The notes: generated by a model not told the origin, from the letters alone. A DNA stretch of 64,000 bases from G963674665 sp963674665 (GCA_963674665.2 CAXXPL010000009.1:186001-250000); one strand, 5' to 3'; shown: positions 53,095 through 63,141, counted from the stretch's first letter. Numbers and translations are program-made.

Positions 53095-54630
53095 TCAGTC
53101 AGTAATGTCGGTCTCCGCATTCAGGAAATAGAAGCTGATCGGGTTCTTTTCTCTGCAGTTGATGACCTTGGCACGCATGACAGTAGTCTTGTTAAGTATT
53201 GCCAAGAAACCCATGGCCTCGTCGTCGATGATCTGTTGCTGGATGTCCACGGCCAGTTGTGCGCGTTTCGCTGCATCCGGTTCCGAGAAAAGCTGCCCCA
53301 GAAGTTCTTTGGCCCTGGCACTATCGTATCTGCCGGAGGTATACTTGCCGCCTCCGACAATACGTTCCATGAAGTAGTACGGGTCGGCCGAGGGGTTTGC
53401 GATCATGCAGTAGGCGCCGATATCGAAGTTCCCGGTGCTCATATAGGTTCCGTCCGGATCTTCGGAGACACTCAGCGTGGCCTTGATACCTACGGCTTTC
53501 AGCTGCTCCTGCATGAGGAGAACGATCTTATCGATTGAACGGGCCGCGTAGTAGGCAATGTCCACCGCGAGTTCCTTGCCGTCCTTGGCATAGTAGCCAT
53601 TGGCGTCGAGGGTGTAGCCGAGACTCTCGATGAGCGTCTTCGCCTTTGCGGGGTCGTAACCGTGTTTAGTAATCTTGCCGTAGGCTGTTTCGGGGCCATA
53701 TGCGCCGATAGTGGGGCTGGCCAGGCCGGCAAGAAGGGTGCACACGGCGCTCGGATCGATGGCCATGTTGATTGCGGCGCGAAGCTCTTTGGCCGGAAGC
53801 CGTTCCATGTTCAAATAATAGTAATACAGGCGCGAGGCCGGAGTGGCGACAACAGTGTATTTGTCGGGAGAAGCTGAGAATATCTCGAGATCGTTGGTCG
53901 TGGGGCCGATGTAGGCATCTATCTCGCCATTCTGAAATGCCAGGGAGAGGGTGTCGGCGTCGGCAACGTACAGTCCTTCCACTCCGTCAAGGTTCACTTT
54001 CCCTCCCCAGTAGTTGTCGTTGCGCACGAGCTTGGCCGATACGCCGGGGTCAAAAGTGTCCGCCTTGAAGGGACCGGTACAGATGGGGGCGTTGTCAATG
54101 TCTTTCGAGGCGTCTAGGTTGACCATAGCCATATAGACGTTACAGAGTTCGTTGAGAACGGTGGGCAGGAATTCGGGGGTGGTGATGGTAAAGGTTTTGT
54201 CATCCACCACGGCGAATGTCGCGTCCTTGAGCATTTGCGCCTTCTCGTTCACCTCGAGTGCACGCTTGATGCATTGAACAGCTGTACCGGCGGTAAGCTT
54301 GCTGCCGTCGGAAAAGACCACGTCGTCCCTGAGGGTTATCGTCCAGGCCGTGCCATCTACTGAAGCGGATTCGGCAAGCCAGGGGACAACCGAGTAGTTG
54401 TCGTCAATGCGGAACAGGGTCTCGGAAAGGCCCAGCGTAGAGGTGAACCAGCCGAAAGATCCTTTTTGGGGGTCCAGACTGGTGTAGGTGTTGGCGAACA
54501 GGTCTCCGATACGGACAACCTTGGGCTGTGCAGCCGATGAGATACGCGGTGAGCAGATCAGAGCGGAAAGCAGCAGGAACAAAACGATTAAGCACTTGGT
54601 GGAAACACCCGTGTCCCTTTTGAAAAGCAT
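53095..54630 (-). CDS. ABC substrate-binding protein, family 5 (peptide/nickel type)
   Basis: A 511-residue periplasmic protein with a signal peptide of about 33 residues (SALICSPRISSAA). The body is SBP_bac_5: SLDPQKGSFGWFTSTLGLSE, LTAGTAVQCIKRAL, ICTGPFKADTFDPG, and AAINMAIDPSAVCTLLAG. Family members bind oligopeptides, nickel chelates or opines. The preceding methyltransferase gene could point to a small metal-chelating ligand, which is speculative. Confidence 0.88.
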   Translation of the reverse strand: MLFKRDTGVSTKCLIVLFLLLSALICSPRISSAAQPKVVRIGDLFANTYTSLDPQKGSFGWFTSTLGLSETLFRIDDNYSVVPWLAESASVDGTAWTITLRDDVVFSDGSKLTAGTAVQCIKRALEVNEKAQMLKDATFAVVDDKTFTITTPEFLPTVLNELCNVYMAMVNLDASKDIDNAPICTGPFKADTFDPGVSAKLVRNDNYWGGKVNLDGVEGLYVADADTLSLAFQNGEIDAYIGPTTNDLEIFSASPDKYTVVATPASRLYYYYLNMERLPAKELRAAINMAIDPSAVCTLLAGLASPTIGAYGPETAYGKITKHGYDPAKAKTLIESLGYTLDANGYYAKDGKELAVDIAYYAARSIDKIVLLMQEQLKAVGIKATLSVSEDPDGTYMSTGNFDIGAYCMIANPSADPYYFMERIVGGGKYTSGRYDSARAKELLGQLFSEPDAAKRAQLAVDIQQQIIDDEAMGFLAILNKTTVMRAKVINCREKNPISFYFLNAETDITD

Positions 54631-54749
54631 CTTGCAATCTCCTTAAAAAAATAGTTTTCGTCAGACCAATGAATAGCTTGTGTCGAGTACTGCACCGTGT
54701 TCAAGAAAATTGTAACGACATCAGCATAGCTTGCAAAATTCCAGGTCGG

Positions 54750-55487
54750 CTACTTGTCTGCATAAACGATGAAGAACGGTGGCCTTGTTTTCTTTGCATA
54801 TGCATAGGGGTTTTCCCCGAAATATTGCCCAATATCCAATGATGAAATTTTATTAAATCCGACATGTTGCAATAACTGCTGTACTTCTGCTCTCCTTACG
54901 CCCTCATAGTGTGGTAGATGATTTATCATGCTGGCATAATGAAGAAAAAAGCGCAGTGAAATTCTGCTGTGGGTTTGAAAGACACTTTTCACCAGATTCA
55001 CTGGCAATTCATAAAGCCGTCTCCAGGTCTGGTTGCGCCAGAAACCATCAGAAACGATGATTCGTCCTCCGGGCTTCAATACCCTGTGCCACTCTTTCAG
55101 CGCCAGATCAGGGTTTGGCAATGTCCAGACAAGGTTCCTGGAAACAACGACGTCGAAACTGCTGTCCGCAAAATCAAGATTCTCTGCGTCCCCTGTGCGG
55201 AAATCAATGGTCAGTTGCATTTCCCTCGCACTTTTTCGGGCGATACTGATCATTCCGGGGGATATATCCAACCCGGTTACGTTGAAACCGGCCCCCGCAA
55301 GATAAAAGGCGAGTTGCCCTGGACCGGTACCGATATCCAATGCTTTTTGTTCCTGATCATTTTTCGCCAGTGCTCTGATTGTCGTGTCCCATGCCTTTTC
55401 CGTTTCCGGTGATTTATCAGAGTCCAAACTGTAGCTTGAACTCCGTAAATTCCAGTATCCTTCGATTTTGGCTTTCAGTCTATCCAT
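54750..55487 (-). CDS. Class I SAM-dependent methyltransferase
   Basis: A 245-residue Methyltransf_11-type enzyme. Motif I is ALDIGTGPGQLAFYLAG, motif post-I is VTGLDISPGMISIARKSA, motif II region DFADSSFDVVVSRNLVWTLP, motif III LKPGGRIIVSDGF. The acceptor is unknown. It precedes the binding-protein gene by 119 bases on the same strand and probably begins the operon, suggesting that it modifies or responds to the imported compound. Confidence 0.87.
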   Translation of the reverse strand: MDRLKAKIEGYWNLRSSSYSLDSDKSPETEKAWDTTIRALAKNDQEQKALDIGTGPGQLAFYLAGAGFNVTGLDISPGMISIARKSAREMQLTIDFRTGDAENLDFADSSFDVVVSRNLVWTLPNPDLALKEWHRVLKPGGRIIVSDGFWRNQTWRRLYELPVNLVKSVFQTHSRISLRFFLHYASMINHLPHYEGVRRAEVQQLLQHVGFNKISSLDIGQYFGENPYAYAKKTRPPFFIVYADK

Positions 55488-56267
55488 TTTAAATTATTGC
55501 TAAAGATTGGTCATCTCAGTTGTGGGGAGGCAGGGTCCACAGCATCTTGTGTGGAAAAATGAATATGAAATTCCATTCCGTATTACCAAAAGTGAACGAT
55601 TGACAAATAGCTGGATAAAATTTGAAGAATATTTAAGTGAGTACACCCCTAAAAAAAGTCAATGATACAACTTCGTGACTAGTGCTACCAAAATCAGGTT
55701 CGGGACTGCAAGATGTTTTTCCTGCCCTGAGCGATTCACCAGTCTGACACTCCGTCAGCCTTAACTGGGTGTTGAAGGAAATTTGGCGTAAGGGGAGGGG
55801 CTCTGAGGCAACATGGCATCTTGAACACATTGCAATGTGCCAGAGGGCTATCCTGCAATCCTCCTTGCCGAGTTCATGAATGCCATGCCTGATGCGCGCC
55901 CAAGGAGGATTGATGTTTTTTGGGATTCCCGTAAACAATCTTGTCGGAATCCCAGGGGAATATTGTGGAATCCAGGTCACCTGAGGTTTGTCGGGGGTGA
56001 AACGCCATTTTTTGTTCGCTGCTCCCTTTTTGATTTTGTTTTTACACTGCGGGGTAGAGGTGCGTTGCTTCCAAGGACAAAAATGGCCATACTTCCCGCA
56101 TACACTGCTACATGGAGACGGCAATGCTCTGCAGGGCTACTTCGAACTTTTCAGACTGAGTGAGCTAATGCAGGGTGGCAACCGTCCTTTGTGGAGCGGA
56201 GAGGCCGCGTCGAGAATCATCCCCACCCTTGCGGACGGGTGATAAAGTAAACCGCCGGGAGGCAAGC
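55488..56267. other. Long intergenic region
   Basis: No gene recognised in 780 bases. An inverted repeat TGGGATTCC / GGAATCCCA lies at 55921-55954. Open frames on both strands have non-coding composition. The ribosome site GGGAGG of the glycosyltransferase gene is at the right end (56257-56262). Confidence 0.4.
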
Positions 56268-57569
56268 ATGGATGTTCAGGACCTACTCAAGCAGGTTGAC
56301 GGGTATCTGGGTGCAGGAAAACCGGACAGAGCTGAATCCATTTTGCGGAGCATCCTGACCGCCAACCCGGAATATGTTCCCGCCCTGAAACGTTTGGCCA
56401 GGGCTGTCCAGGACGGAGGGAACAGCAAGGGGGCGGACGCCATCCTGAAGAGGGTGTCCAAAATTCAAGAAAAGAATAAAGGGCGAAGTGCGCAAGCCGG
56501 ACATGTGTCTCCTGAGGGCAAGCGGGTGCTGCATATTCTCTTTTTCCAGCAGACGCCGTGTATCCGCAACTACAAGATGGCCCAGGCACTGGGCGGCCTT
56601 GGGCACAAGGTGACCCTGGCCTACATCAACAAGAAACTCAGCGAACAGTACCCCGGACTGAGCGACGACGTGTATCATTCGTGCATCAGGCTGAACAGGC
56701 TCCAGGACCTGTGGGAGGCTGGTGGCGACTATGACCTTATTCATTGTCACAACGAGCCGGACAAGCCCACGGTGGCCGCGCTGGCTGGTGACACGCCGGT
56801 CATCCACGATACCCATGACCTTGTATCTCTCAGGAACCCGGATAACGAACTGGTTGGATTTTTCGAGGGCGTGGCCAACCGTGGCGCCCGGGGGCGCATA
56901 TATACCACGCCCTACCAGAAGCGGGAGGCCCAAATCCTTTACGACATACAAGGACCCTCCCTGGTGTTCCACAATTACGCATCCGCCCAGGATCTGCCTG
57001 CCACGTATCATCCAAAGCTGTCGGAACAGGACGGTGAGCTGCATTTTGTCTACGAGGGCGGGATCTCTATGACAAGGCACAGGGATTTCAAGGAAACCTT
57101 TGTGGAAATCGCAGCCCGCGGCGCCCACCTCCATATCTATCCCATCAAAAGGGATGAAGATCTGGCCGCATTCTTCAAGCCCAACCCCAGGATTCACTAT
57201 TACGCCCCCGTTTCCCCCAAGCAGATCATGGAGGAGATGACCCGTTACGACATAGGGATCATTCCCTGGAACCTGGTGAGCGGGAACAAGCGGTTTCTGG
57301 ATTCGACCATGGCCAACAAGCTGTTCGAGTATTTGGCGGCGGGGCTGCCCGTTGCCGCCAGCGCCGTTCAATCGTATGAGGAGTATTTTGCCAACAATTC
57401 GGTTGGGGTCACCTTCCGGACGGTTTCGGAGCTTTTCGACAAGTTGCCGGACCTCAAGCGCATGATCAGGGAGGTCGATTTTTCAAAGCAGGTATACACC
57501 TTTGAAAGCGAGATTCATCGGGTGGTGGCCTTTTATAATCAGGTCCTTGCGTCAGTGTCCGCACCGTAA
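56268..57569 (+). CDS. Glycosyltransferase (GT-B fold, GT4-like) with short N-terminal repeat region
   Basis: A 433-residue protein. Residues 1-65 resemble a TPR pair (VDGYLGAGKPDRAESILRSI). From about residue 85 the GT-B part begins (VLHILFFQQTPCIRNYKMAQ), with DLIHCHNEPD, VIHDTHD and the C-terminal donor region YDIGIIPWNL...NKLFEYLAAGLPVAAS. No signal or membrane segment. It likely adds a sugar in surface-glycan or flagellin glycosylation, as the genes to its right suggest. ATG 56268 follows GGGAGG. Confidence 0.87.
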   Translation: MDVQDLLKQVDGYLGAGKPDRAESILRSILTANPEYVPALKRLARAVQDGGNSKGADAILKRVSKIQEKNKGRSAQAGHVSPEGKRVLHILFFQQTPCIRNYKMAQALGGLGHKVTLAYINKKLSEQYPGLSDDVYHSCIRLNRLQDLWEAGGDYDLIHCHNEPDKPTVAALAGDTPVIHDTHDLVSLRNPDNELVGFFEGVANRGARGRIYTTPYQKREAQILYDIQGPSLVFHNYASAQDLPATYHPKLSEQDGELHFVYEGGISMTRHRDFKETFVEIAARGAHLHIYPIKRDEDLAAFFKPNPRIHYYAPVSPKQIMEEMTRYDIGIIPWNLVSGNKRFLDSTMANKLFEYLAAGLPVAASAVQSYEEYFANNSVGVTFRTVSELFDKLPDLKRMIREVDFSKQVYTFESEIHRVVAFYNQVLASVSAP

Positions 57570-58401
57570 GGAAATGCTATTTTACAGGTGAGATCAGTGT
57601 GGTAGGCATGTATCGGAGGCATTTGCAAAGAGAAGTGGCACGGCTTGGCCCCAGGAAAAAGCCATGGCTGTCCGGCTGATCCGCCAACGTTTTTGTAGAT
57701 ATCCGCAATGGTTCCGGCGGGCAGTTCTATGCGGTTCGATAGGAATTCGCACTGTTTGTGTGTCTCGGAGCAAGACTATCCAGCCCGACAAAGACTGAAC
57801 TCGCCGACATCTGTTGCGCTCTGGATAACCTGGTTCCAGGTAGCGCCGGCTCTTCCGCCCCTGGAGTAACGCATGAGGGTTTTGTCTTTTGCGTTGCTTT
57901 CTGGTCTGGTCGTGAAAAACACTTCGGCTGCGGCGCCTGTTGTTGCTGTCGGAAACGGTGGATCGGGAAACCGGTTCGCCCCGAAATGATGAAGGAGGCG
58001 GGCGTTGGCGACCATATTGCGAATTCCATCGCAGGTGGTACTGCTCGCCGAAAGATGGATGAATACGAGACCGCCAAACCGATTCCAGCGCGGGAAAGCA
58101 AGACTTCGCCGACCGGTCGGATGCTCGCGTTGAAAAACTCAAAGACACATATCTGTATCAGGTGTAGCAGTTGGGAGATGATTGTGCTATTATGAATGTC
58201 GTCAAATTTTCCTTTGTTATGTGTGAGTTGAGCACCAACTTCATAACAAAAATCGAGCTGCTTTTGGAGGCTTTTTCTTTGAGCTCAGCCGGGCGGAAAC
58301 GGGGGAATGTTGACAACCTGACGATCAAGATGAGTGCATGATGGTCACATCTGTATCGGGTATCGTGTCAGTTCATTAATTCCTAGAGAGGGGTGTGTAT
58401 C
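57570..58401. other. Long region with a broken minus-strand frame
   Basis: No recognised gene in 832 bases. On the minus strand one frame is open from about 58130 to about 57545 except for TAG at 57776-57778, with protein-like stretches (RWNRFGGLVFIHLSASSTT, VIQSATDVGEFSLCRAG before the stop, QPWLFPGAKPCHFSLQM after it). It may be a decayed gene; I cannot name its family. The ribosome site AGAGAGGGG of the next gene lies at 58385-58393. Confidence 0.35.
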
Positions 58402-59385
58402 GTGTCGGGAAACAAGGACGTACTGTTCATTGGAGGGCACCGCAAGGGAGGCACCACGCTTTTGGTGCGGCTTTTGGATGACCATCCGGCCCTGAACGTC
58501 TACCCAGGCGACCTCATCACCTTGTATGCCTATTTCCCCCAGTATATACGGGAAGAACGGACTGCGGAACAGCTGTGGACGAGATTGGAAGATGTCGCGT
58601 TCAGGGACCTGAGGGCATACTTCGCGTCCAAGTATCCGGACAGGATGGACGATCTGCGCGCGATGCGGTCCCGTTTGAGAGGGTTGCTGGTCGATGAGGA
58701 CCTCAAGGATATCGTTAAGGTGTTGAACGCCCAGATTGCGTCCTTTGAGCAGGCATTCGGCAAGCAAGGGGCGCGGTGGAACGTGGTCAAGGAAACAAGC
58801 ATCGAAATCAATGCGGGAATGCTTTTGCAAGGGTTTCCGGGCAGCAGGTTCATCCAGGTGATCCGCGATCCTCGGGATAATTATGCGGCCCTGAAGGCCG
58901 GAGTCGGAAAGTACTACTCAGGGTTCGGAGATACGGACAACACGGTTCTGATGAGCATGATCCATAGATATGGCATGGGAGCGAAGGCCTGTCTGGTGAA
59001 TCAGAAACGATTCGGTGCGGGCCGCTATCATATGGTCCGGCATGAGGATGTGGTGACCGCCACCAGGACCCAGATGCAGGGAATTTCGGATTTTCTGGGA
59101 GTGGATTTCTCCACGAGCATGCTCCAGCCGAGCGAACTGGGCAGGGAAGTACAGAGCAACACCTACGAGAAGCAGGACATGCGAAGCGTGAGCTCTGCCA
59201 ATGTGGGCAGATGGCGGGAACGCATCACCGACCTGGAGGCCTGCATCGTGGAGTTCTTCTTCAAGGATGTGATGGAAGTCTTTGGCTATGAATGCGCCTT
59301 TGCTGAAACGGAGCAGCTGGAGGCGGCTGCGGAGTTCTATCAATGGAGCAATCATAAATATTTCTACTTCGATAGATTTTCATAA
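58402..59385 (+). CDS. Sulfotransferase family protein
   Basis: A 327-residue PAPS-dependent sulfotransferase. The 5'-phosphosulfate loop is FIGGHRKGGTTLLVRLLDDHP and the 3'-phosphate motif is VIRDPRDNYAALKAG, followed by YHMVRHEDVV. It transfers sulfate from PAPS to a glycan or other acceptor; in this cluster a sugar is likely. GTG 58402 is eight bases after AGAGAGGGG; a GTG nine bases earlier overlaps that site. Confidence 0.88.
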   Translation: MSGNKDVLFIGGHRKGGTTLLVRLLDDHPALNVYPGDLITLYAYFPQYIREERTAEQLWTRLEDVAFRDLRAYFASKYPDRMDDLRAMRSRLRGLLVDEDLKDIVKVLNAQIASFEQAFGKQGARWNVVKETSIEINAGMLLQGFPGSRFIQVIRDPRDNYAALKAGVGKYYSGFGDTDNTVLMSMIHRYGMGAKACLVNQKRFGAGRYHMVRHEDVVTATRTQMQGISDFLGVDFSTSMLQPSELGREVQSNTYEKQDMRSVSSANVGRWRERITDLEACIVEFFFKDVMEVFGYECAFAETEQLEAAAEFYQWSNHKYFYFDRFS

Positions 59386-59512
59386 GGAAGCACTGCATAA
59401 TTGCCCGCTGGCTTTGTTGCTGCGGCAAAGGCAAATCCTCGTGTATTTCTAAATACACGTCGGCCTTGTCTTTTCCTTGCGCCTCGCCAGCGAACAATTC
59501 TACAGCACTTCC
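59386..59512. repeat. 127-bp imperfect palindromic element
   Basis: The outer 27 bases are inverted copies with about 21 matches (GGAAGCACTGCATAATTG at the left, GGAAGTGCTGTAGAATTG from the other strand at the right). At the centre CGTGTATTT-CT-AAATACACG is a perfect small hairpin. The element begins directly after the sulfotransferase stop and ends before the next ribosome site. It has the build of a MITE or a large REP-type unit. Confidence 0.65.
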
Positions 59513-59578
59513 GGAAAATGTGATTAATCAGCGCTGCCATATGAATCGGGCATGCGGTTCGGATGATCGGGAGGATGA

Positions 59579-60910
59579 GTGAATATAGACGGCGATGTGA
59601 TCCATGGATGGATGCGCGACCTGTATCCCATATGCAGGTCCCTGACCGGTGAGGGCGTCCGCGAGACTCTGCGTTATTTTCAGGATATTGCGCCTGAACT
59701 TGTTATTCATGAGGTTGCAAGCGGCGAAAGCTGCTTTGACTGGACCGTGCCCGATGAATGGAACATACAAGACGCTTATATCCAAGGTCCGGACGGCGAG
59801 AAGATCGTGGACTTTCAAAAGCACAATCTTCATGTGGTCAACTATTCGGAGCCTGTGGATACGGTGTTGCCCTTGGAGGAGCTGGACAAACACCTGCACT
59901 CCAGGGAGGACATGCCGGATGTCATTCCCTACGTGACCTCGTATTACAATCGCTACTGGGGGTTCTGTCTGCCCCACACGCAGCGCAAGACGTTGAAGCC
60001 TGGTGACTACCGCGTGGTGATCAACAGCACCCTGGAACCCGGTGTCCTTAATTACGCGGAGCTGGTGCTGCCAGGGGAAAGCGAGCAGGAGGTGCTCATC
60101 TCCTCCTATGTTTGCCATCCGTCCCTGTGCAACAATGAGCTGTCAGGTCCGGTCACGGCCATGGGCCTGGCCGCTTGGCTGGGCCAGATGAAACACCGCC
60201 GCTATACCTACCGCTTCTACCTCGGTCCGGAAACCCTGGGGGCCATCTGCTACCTGAGCAGGAATCTGGAGCTGCTGAAGAAACGGTGCGTCGCGGGTTT
60301 CCTGCTTACAAGCTGCGGAGACGAGGGCCCCTTCAGCATGGTTCAGTCCCGGTTCGGTGACACGCTTGCCGACAGGGTGGGGCGCCATATGCTTCGGTGG
60401 CATGCCGACGAATACCAAGTATACCCCTTCCTGGACAGGGCCAGCGACGAGCACCAGTTCAATAGCCCTGGCGTGGATCTGCCCTATGTTTCCATCCAGC
60501 GCACCCTTTACGGCAGGAACAAAGAGTATCACACCTCCCTGGACAATCTGGAGTATGTCACCCCGAAAGGGCTTGGGGATACCTTGACCATGATGCGGCG
60601 GATCGTGACCGCGCTGGAGAACAACGTTCATTACAAAGGGACCATGACCTGCGTGCCTCAGTTGGGAAAGCGAGGGCTGTATCCGCAGATTGGTGATATC
60701 AACAGTGGTGATAGTGTAGGCACGATGCTGGATTTTTTCGCTTACGCGGACGGTGATTTCGATCTTGTGGAGTTGTCGGATATCATAGAGGCTCCGTGTC
60801 TGGAAGTCCTGGCCATGGCCGGGAAATATATGCAGCACGGGCTGGTCGAGGTGGTGGAGCCTGATCCGGAAAGGCTGAGGAACAGGAGATTTCCATTCGA
60901 AACCCCATGA
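59579..60910 (+). CDS. DUF4910 aminopeptidase-like protein
   Basis: A 443-residue protein. The N-terminal DUF4910 string LYPICRSLTGEGVRETLRYF is diagnostic. A peptidase-M28-like zinc site is suggested by SYVCHPSLCNNELSGP, CGDEGPFS, DRASDEHQFNSPGVD and EYHTSLDN. Such proteins are frequent in nonulosonic-acid and O-antigen clusters, where they may remove an acyl or aminoacyl group; activity is not established. GTG 59579 follows GGGAGG. Confidence 0.85.
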   Translation: MNIDGDVIHGWMRDLYPICRSLTGEGVRETLRYFQDIAPELVIHEVASGESCFDWTVPDEWNIQDAYIQGPDGEKIVDFQKHNLHVVNYSEPVDTVLPLEELDKHLHSREDMPDVIPYVTSYYNRYWGFCLPHTQRKTLKPGDYRVVINSTLEPGVLNYAELVLPGESEQEVLISSYVCHPSLCNNELSGPVTAMGLAAWLGQMKHRRYTYRFYLGPETLGAICYLSRNLELLKKRCVAGFLLTSCGDEGPFSMVQSRFGDTLADRVGRHMLRWHADEYQVYPFLDRASDEHQFNSPGVDLPYVSIQRTLYGRNKEYHTSLDNLEYVTPKGLGDTLTMMRRIVTALENNVHYKGTMTCVPQLGKRGLYPQIGDINSGDSVGTMLDFFAYADGDFDLVELSDIIEAPCLEVLAMAGKYMQHGLVEVVEPDPERLRNRRFPFETP

Positions 60911-61211
60911 GCAAGAGCATTGAGATTGATACGAGCGTAAAGGAGTGAAAGCATCCTGTTGATCCGGGCAAGCCTGCCCGGAAGACATGATAGGTCTATG
61001 GGGAGCGATTCGTATGAAACAGATCCGATACCAATATTTTTAGGAATAACGTCATATAATTATTGAGATTACTTCCAGTTGAACAGATTGCGATACGCTT
61101 GCCAAAGCGCTGAGGATGGCTGAGGTCGGTTTTCTGATGCCATGGACCGCATCGGAAAGCTCCTGGTTATAGCGCCATAATGGCGATGCGATCAACAGGA
61201 GAGGTGCAACC
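60911..61211. other. Intergenic region before pseB
   Basis: Holds the hairpin CCGGGCA-AGCC-TGCCCGG (60964-60981), a likely terminator of the DUF4910 gene, then an AT-rich stretch (about 61035-61080) that probably includes the pseB promoter. No gene seen. Confidence 0.5.
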
Positions 61212-62204
61212 GTGTTAAACGGAAAGAAGATTCTTATCACTGGTGGTACTGGTTCTTTCGGCCATGCCTTTGTGGATATGGTTCTCAGGAAGTATGAGCC
61301 GGAGAGGTTGGTTGTATTCAGCAGGGACGAGTTGAAGCAATACAACATGCAGAATATGTATCCGAGTTCAAAATATCCTGCCATGCGGTATTTTCTGGGC
61401 GATGTGCGAGACGAACGAAGGCTCCGCATGGCATTGCGCAACATTGATTATGTCATCCATGCCGCGGCACTCAAACAGGTCCCCGCTGCTGAATACAATC
61501 CTTTCGAGTTCATCCAGACCAATGTCATCGGCGCGGAGAACCTCATCAATGTGGCAATAGATCTTGGTGTGAAGCGGGTGGTGGCCCTTAGTACGGATAA
61601 GGCTGTGAATCCCATCAACCTCTATGGCGCCACCAAGCTCTGCGCGGACAAGCTGTTCATTGCCGGCAATTCCTATGTGGGCAAGAACGAAACCAGATTC
61701 AGCATCGTCAGGTACGGAAATGTTCTCGGCAGCAGGGGCAGCGTCATTCCCCTGTTCCTCAAACAGCGTGAAAACGGCAGGCTCACTGTGACCGATGCCC
61801 GCATGACGCGTTTCTGGATATCCCTTGAGCAGGGAGTGGATCTCGTGATCCGGGCTCTCAAGGAAATGAAGGGCGGCGAGATTTTCGTCCTCAAACAGCC
61901 CACCATGAATCTTGGCACCCTGGCCAAGGTCATTTGTCCGGGATGCGAGATACAAGAAAGCGGCATCCGGCCCGGCGAGAAATTGCACGAGATACTGATC
62001 CCAAAGGACGAAGCCCGAAACACCGTGGAGTTTGACGATTATTTCATCATCAATTCCTTGCGCATGGACAGCATGCTTTCCACCTATCTGGAGATGGGAG
62101 GAAAAAAGGTGGCTGATAACTTCGAATATGTGTCCAACAGCAAGGAGTGGCTGTTGACAAGCGATGAGTTGACGCAATTGATCGCCAAAATGAAAGACCA
62201 GTAG
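61212..62204 (+). CDS. pseB: UDP-N-acetylglucosamine 4,6-dehydratase (inverting), PseB type
   Basis: A 330-residue short-chain dehydrogenase. The NADP loop is ILITGGTGSFGHAF, then FSRDELKQYNMQ, AAALKQVPAAEYNPFEFI, the Asp-Lys pair in STDKAVNPINLYGATK with the active Tyr-Lys of YGATK, and VRYGNVLGSRGSV. It makes the 4-keto-6-deoxy sugar that begins pseudaminic-acid type pathways. GTG 61212 follows AGGAGAGG. The next pathway step (PseC aminotransferase) is not in the window and may lie to the right. Confidence 0.92.
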   Translation: MLNGKKILITGGTGSFGHAFVDMVLRKYEPERLVVFSRDELKQYNMQNMYPSSKYPAMRYFLGDVRDERRLRMALRNIDYVIHAAALKQVPAAEYNPFEFIQTNVIGAENLINVAIDLGVKRVVALSTDKAVNPINLYGATKLCADKLFIAGNSYVGKNETRFSIVRYGNVLGSRGSVIPLFLKQRENGRLTVTDARMTRFWISLEQGVDLVIRALKEMKGGEIFVLKQPTMNLGTLAKVICPGCEIQESGIRPGEKLHEILIPKDEARNTVEFDDYFIINSLRMDSMLSTYLEMGGKKVADNFEYVSNSKEWLLTSDELTQLIAKMKDQ

Positions 62205-62224
62205 GGTGTACAACAGGAAAAGCA

Positions 62225-63124
62225 GTGCTGAGACAATTAGCCAGGCTCGTTCTGGGGACAGCTCAACTGGGCATGGAGTACGGGATCGCCAATGTCTCGG
62301 GCCGACCAAGCCGGGAACAGGCACATGCAATTGTGGAGCAGGCGTTTGACGCCGGCATCAACCGTTTTGACACCTCACAGCATTACGGAAACAGTGAGGC
62401 CCTGCTTGGAGGCATTTTCTCGGCACTTGGCAGGGCGGGGCAGGCCCTGGTGGACAGCAAGCTTTCTCCCCAACTGGATGCAAGGGACGGGAGTGCGGTT
62501 CTTACCGCGGTCAGACGGTCTGTGACGAATCTGGGGTGTCCATTGCGGACCCTGTATCTCCATGATGCAAGATATCTGGACAGTTGGAATCATGGGGTCG
62601 GCGAGGGGTTTGAAGCGGTTCTCTCCAGGGGACTGGCAAGCTCGGCAGGCGTTTCCGTTTACTCCCCGGAAAGGGCGTTTCAGGCTTTGGAAACACCCGG
62701 CATCACAAGCCTGCAGATTCCCGGAAACGTGCTGGACAGGAGGTTCCTGGATCGTGGGGTACTGGAGAGGGCGCGAGAGCTCCGGGTGCGGGTCACGATC
62801 CGTTCGGTCTTCCTTCAGGGATTGCTGCTGATACCGGCCCACAGGTTGCCGCGGCGGATGGAGCATGCCAAGCCCTTGGTCTCCAGATTCCAGAGCATGG
62901 CCGACGAGGCGGGCTTGCCCTGGTCTGCGGCAGCCTTGGCGTACGCAAGGCAAAGTTATCCAGATGCGTCCATACTCATCGGGGTGGACACCGCGGAGCA
63001 ACTGCGAACCAATACCCGGGATTTCAAACTGGAAACGCCTCCGGGCTTCCTTGACAGCTTCAAGGACGCCTTTGCCGAAGTTCATGAGTCGATAGTGGAC
63101 CCCCGCCTCTGGCCCAATGCCTGA
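62225..63124 (+). CDS. Aldo/keto reductase family protein
   Basis: A 299-residue TIM-barrel oxidoreductase. The catalytic Asp and Tyr lie in GINRFDTSQHYGNSEALLG, the Lys in LVDSKLSP and the His in LYLHDARYL. Similar genes accompany pseB in flagellin-glycosylation clusters, possibly acting on a keto-sugar or precursor. GTG 62225 has AGGA upstream, 20 bases after the pseB stop. Confidence 0.88.
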   Translation: MLRQLARLVLGTAQLGMEYGIANVSGRPSREQAHAIVEQAFDAGINRFDTSQHYGNSEALLGGIFSALGRAGQALVDSKLSPQLDARDGSAVLTAVRRSVTNLGCPLRTLYLHDARYLDSWNHGVGEGFEAVLSRGLASSAGVSVYSPERAFQALETPGITSLQIPGNVLDRRFLDRGVLERARELRVRVTIRSVFLQGLLLIPAHRLPRRMEHAKPLVSRFQSMADEAGLPWSAAALAYARQSYPDASILIGVDTAEQLRTNTRDFKLETPPGFLDSFKDAFAEVHESIVDPRLWPNA

Positions 63125-63141
63125 GAAAACATGAGAATGTA

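Noticed and set aside
55633..56124. Minus-strand open frame of 163 codons in a long gap.
   Set aside because: No ribosome site, no domain-like pattern, scattered Cys and Pro; probably chance.
57594..57830. VGEFSL in a minus-strand frame recalls FkbM methyltransferases.
   Set aside because: The rest of the SAM-binding pattern is missing in every frame, so the match is too short to name the family.
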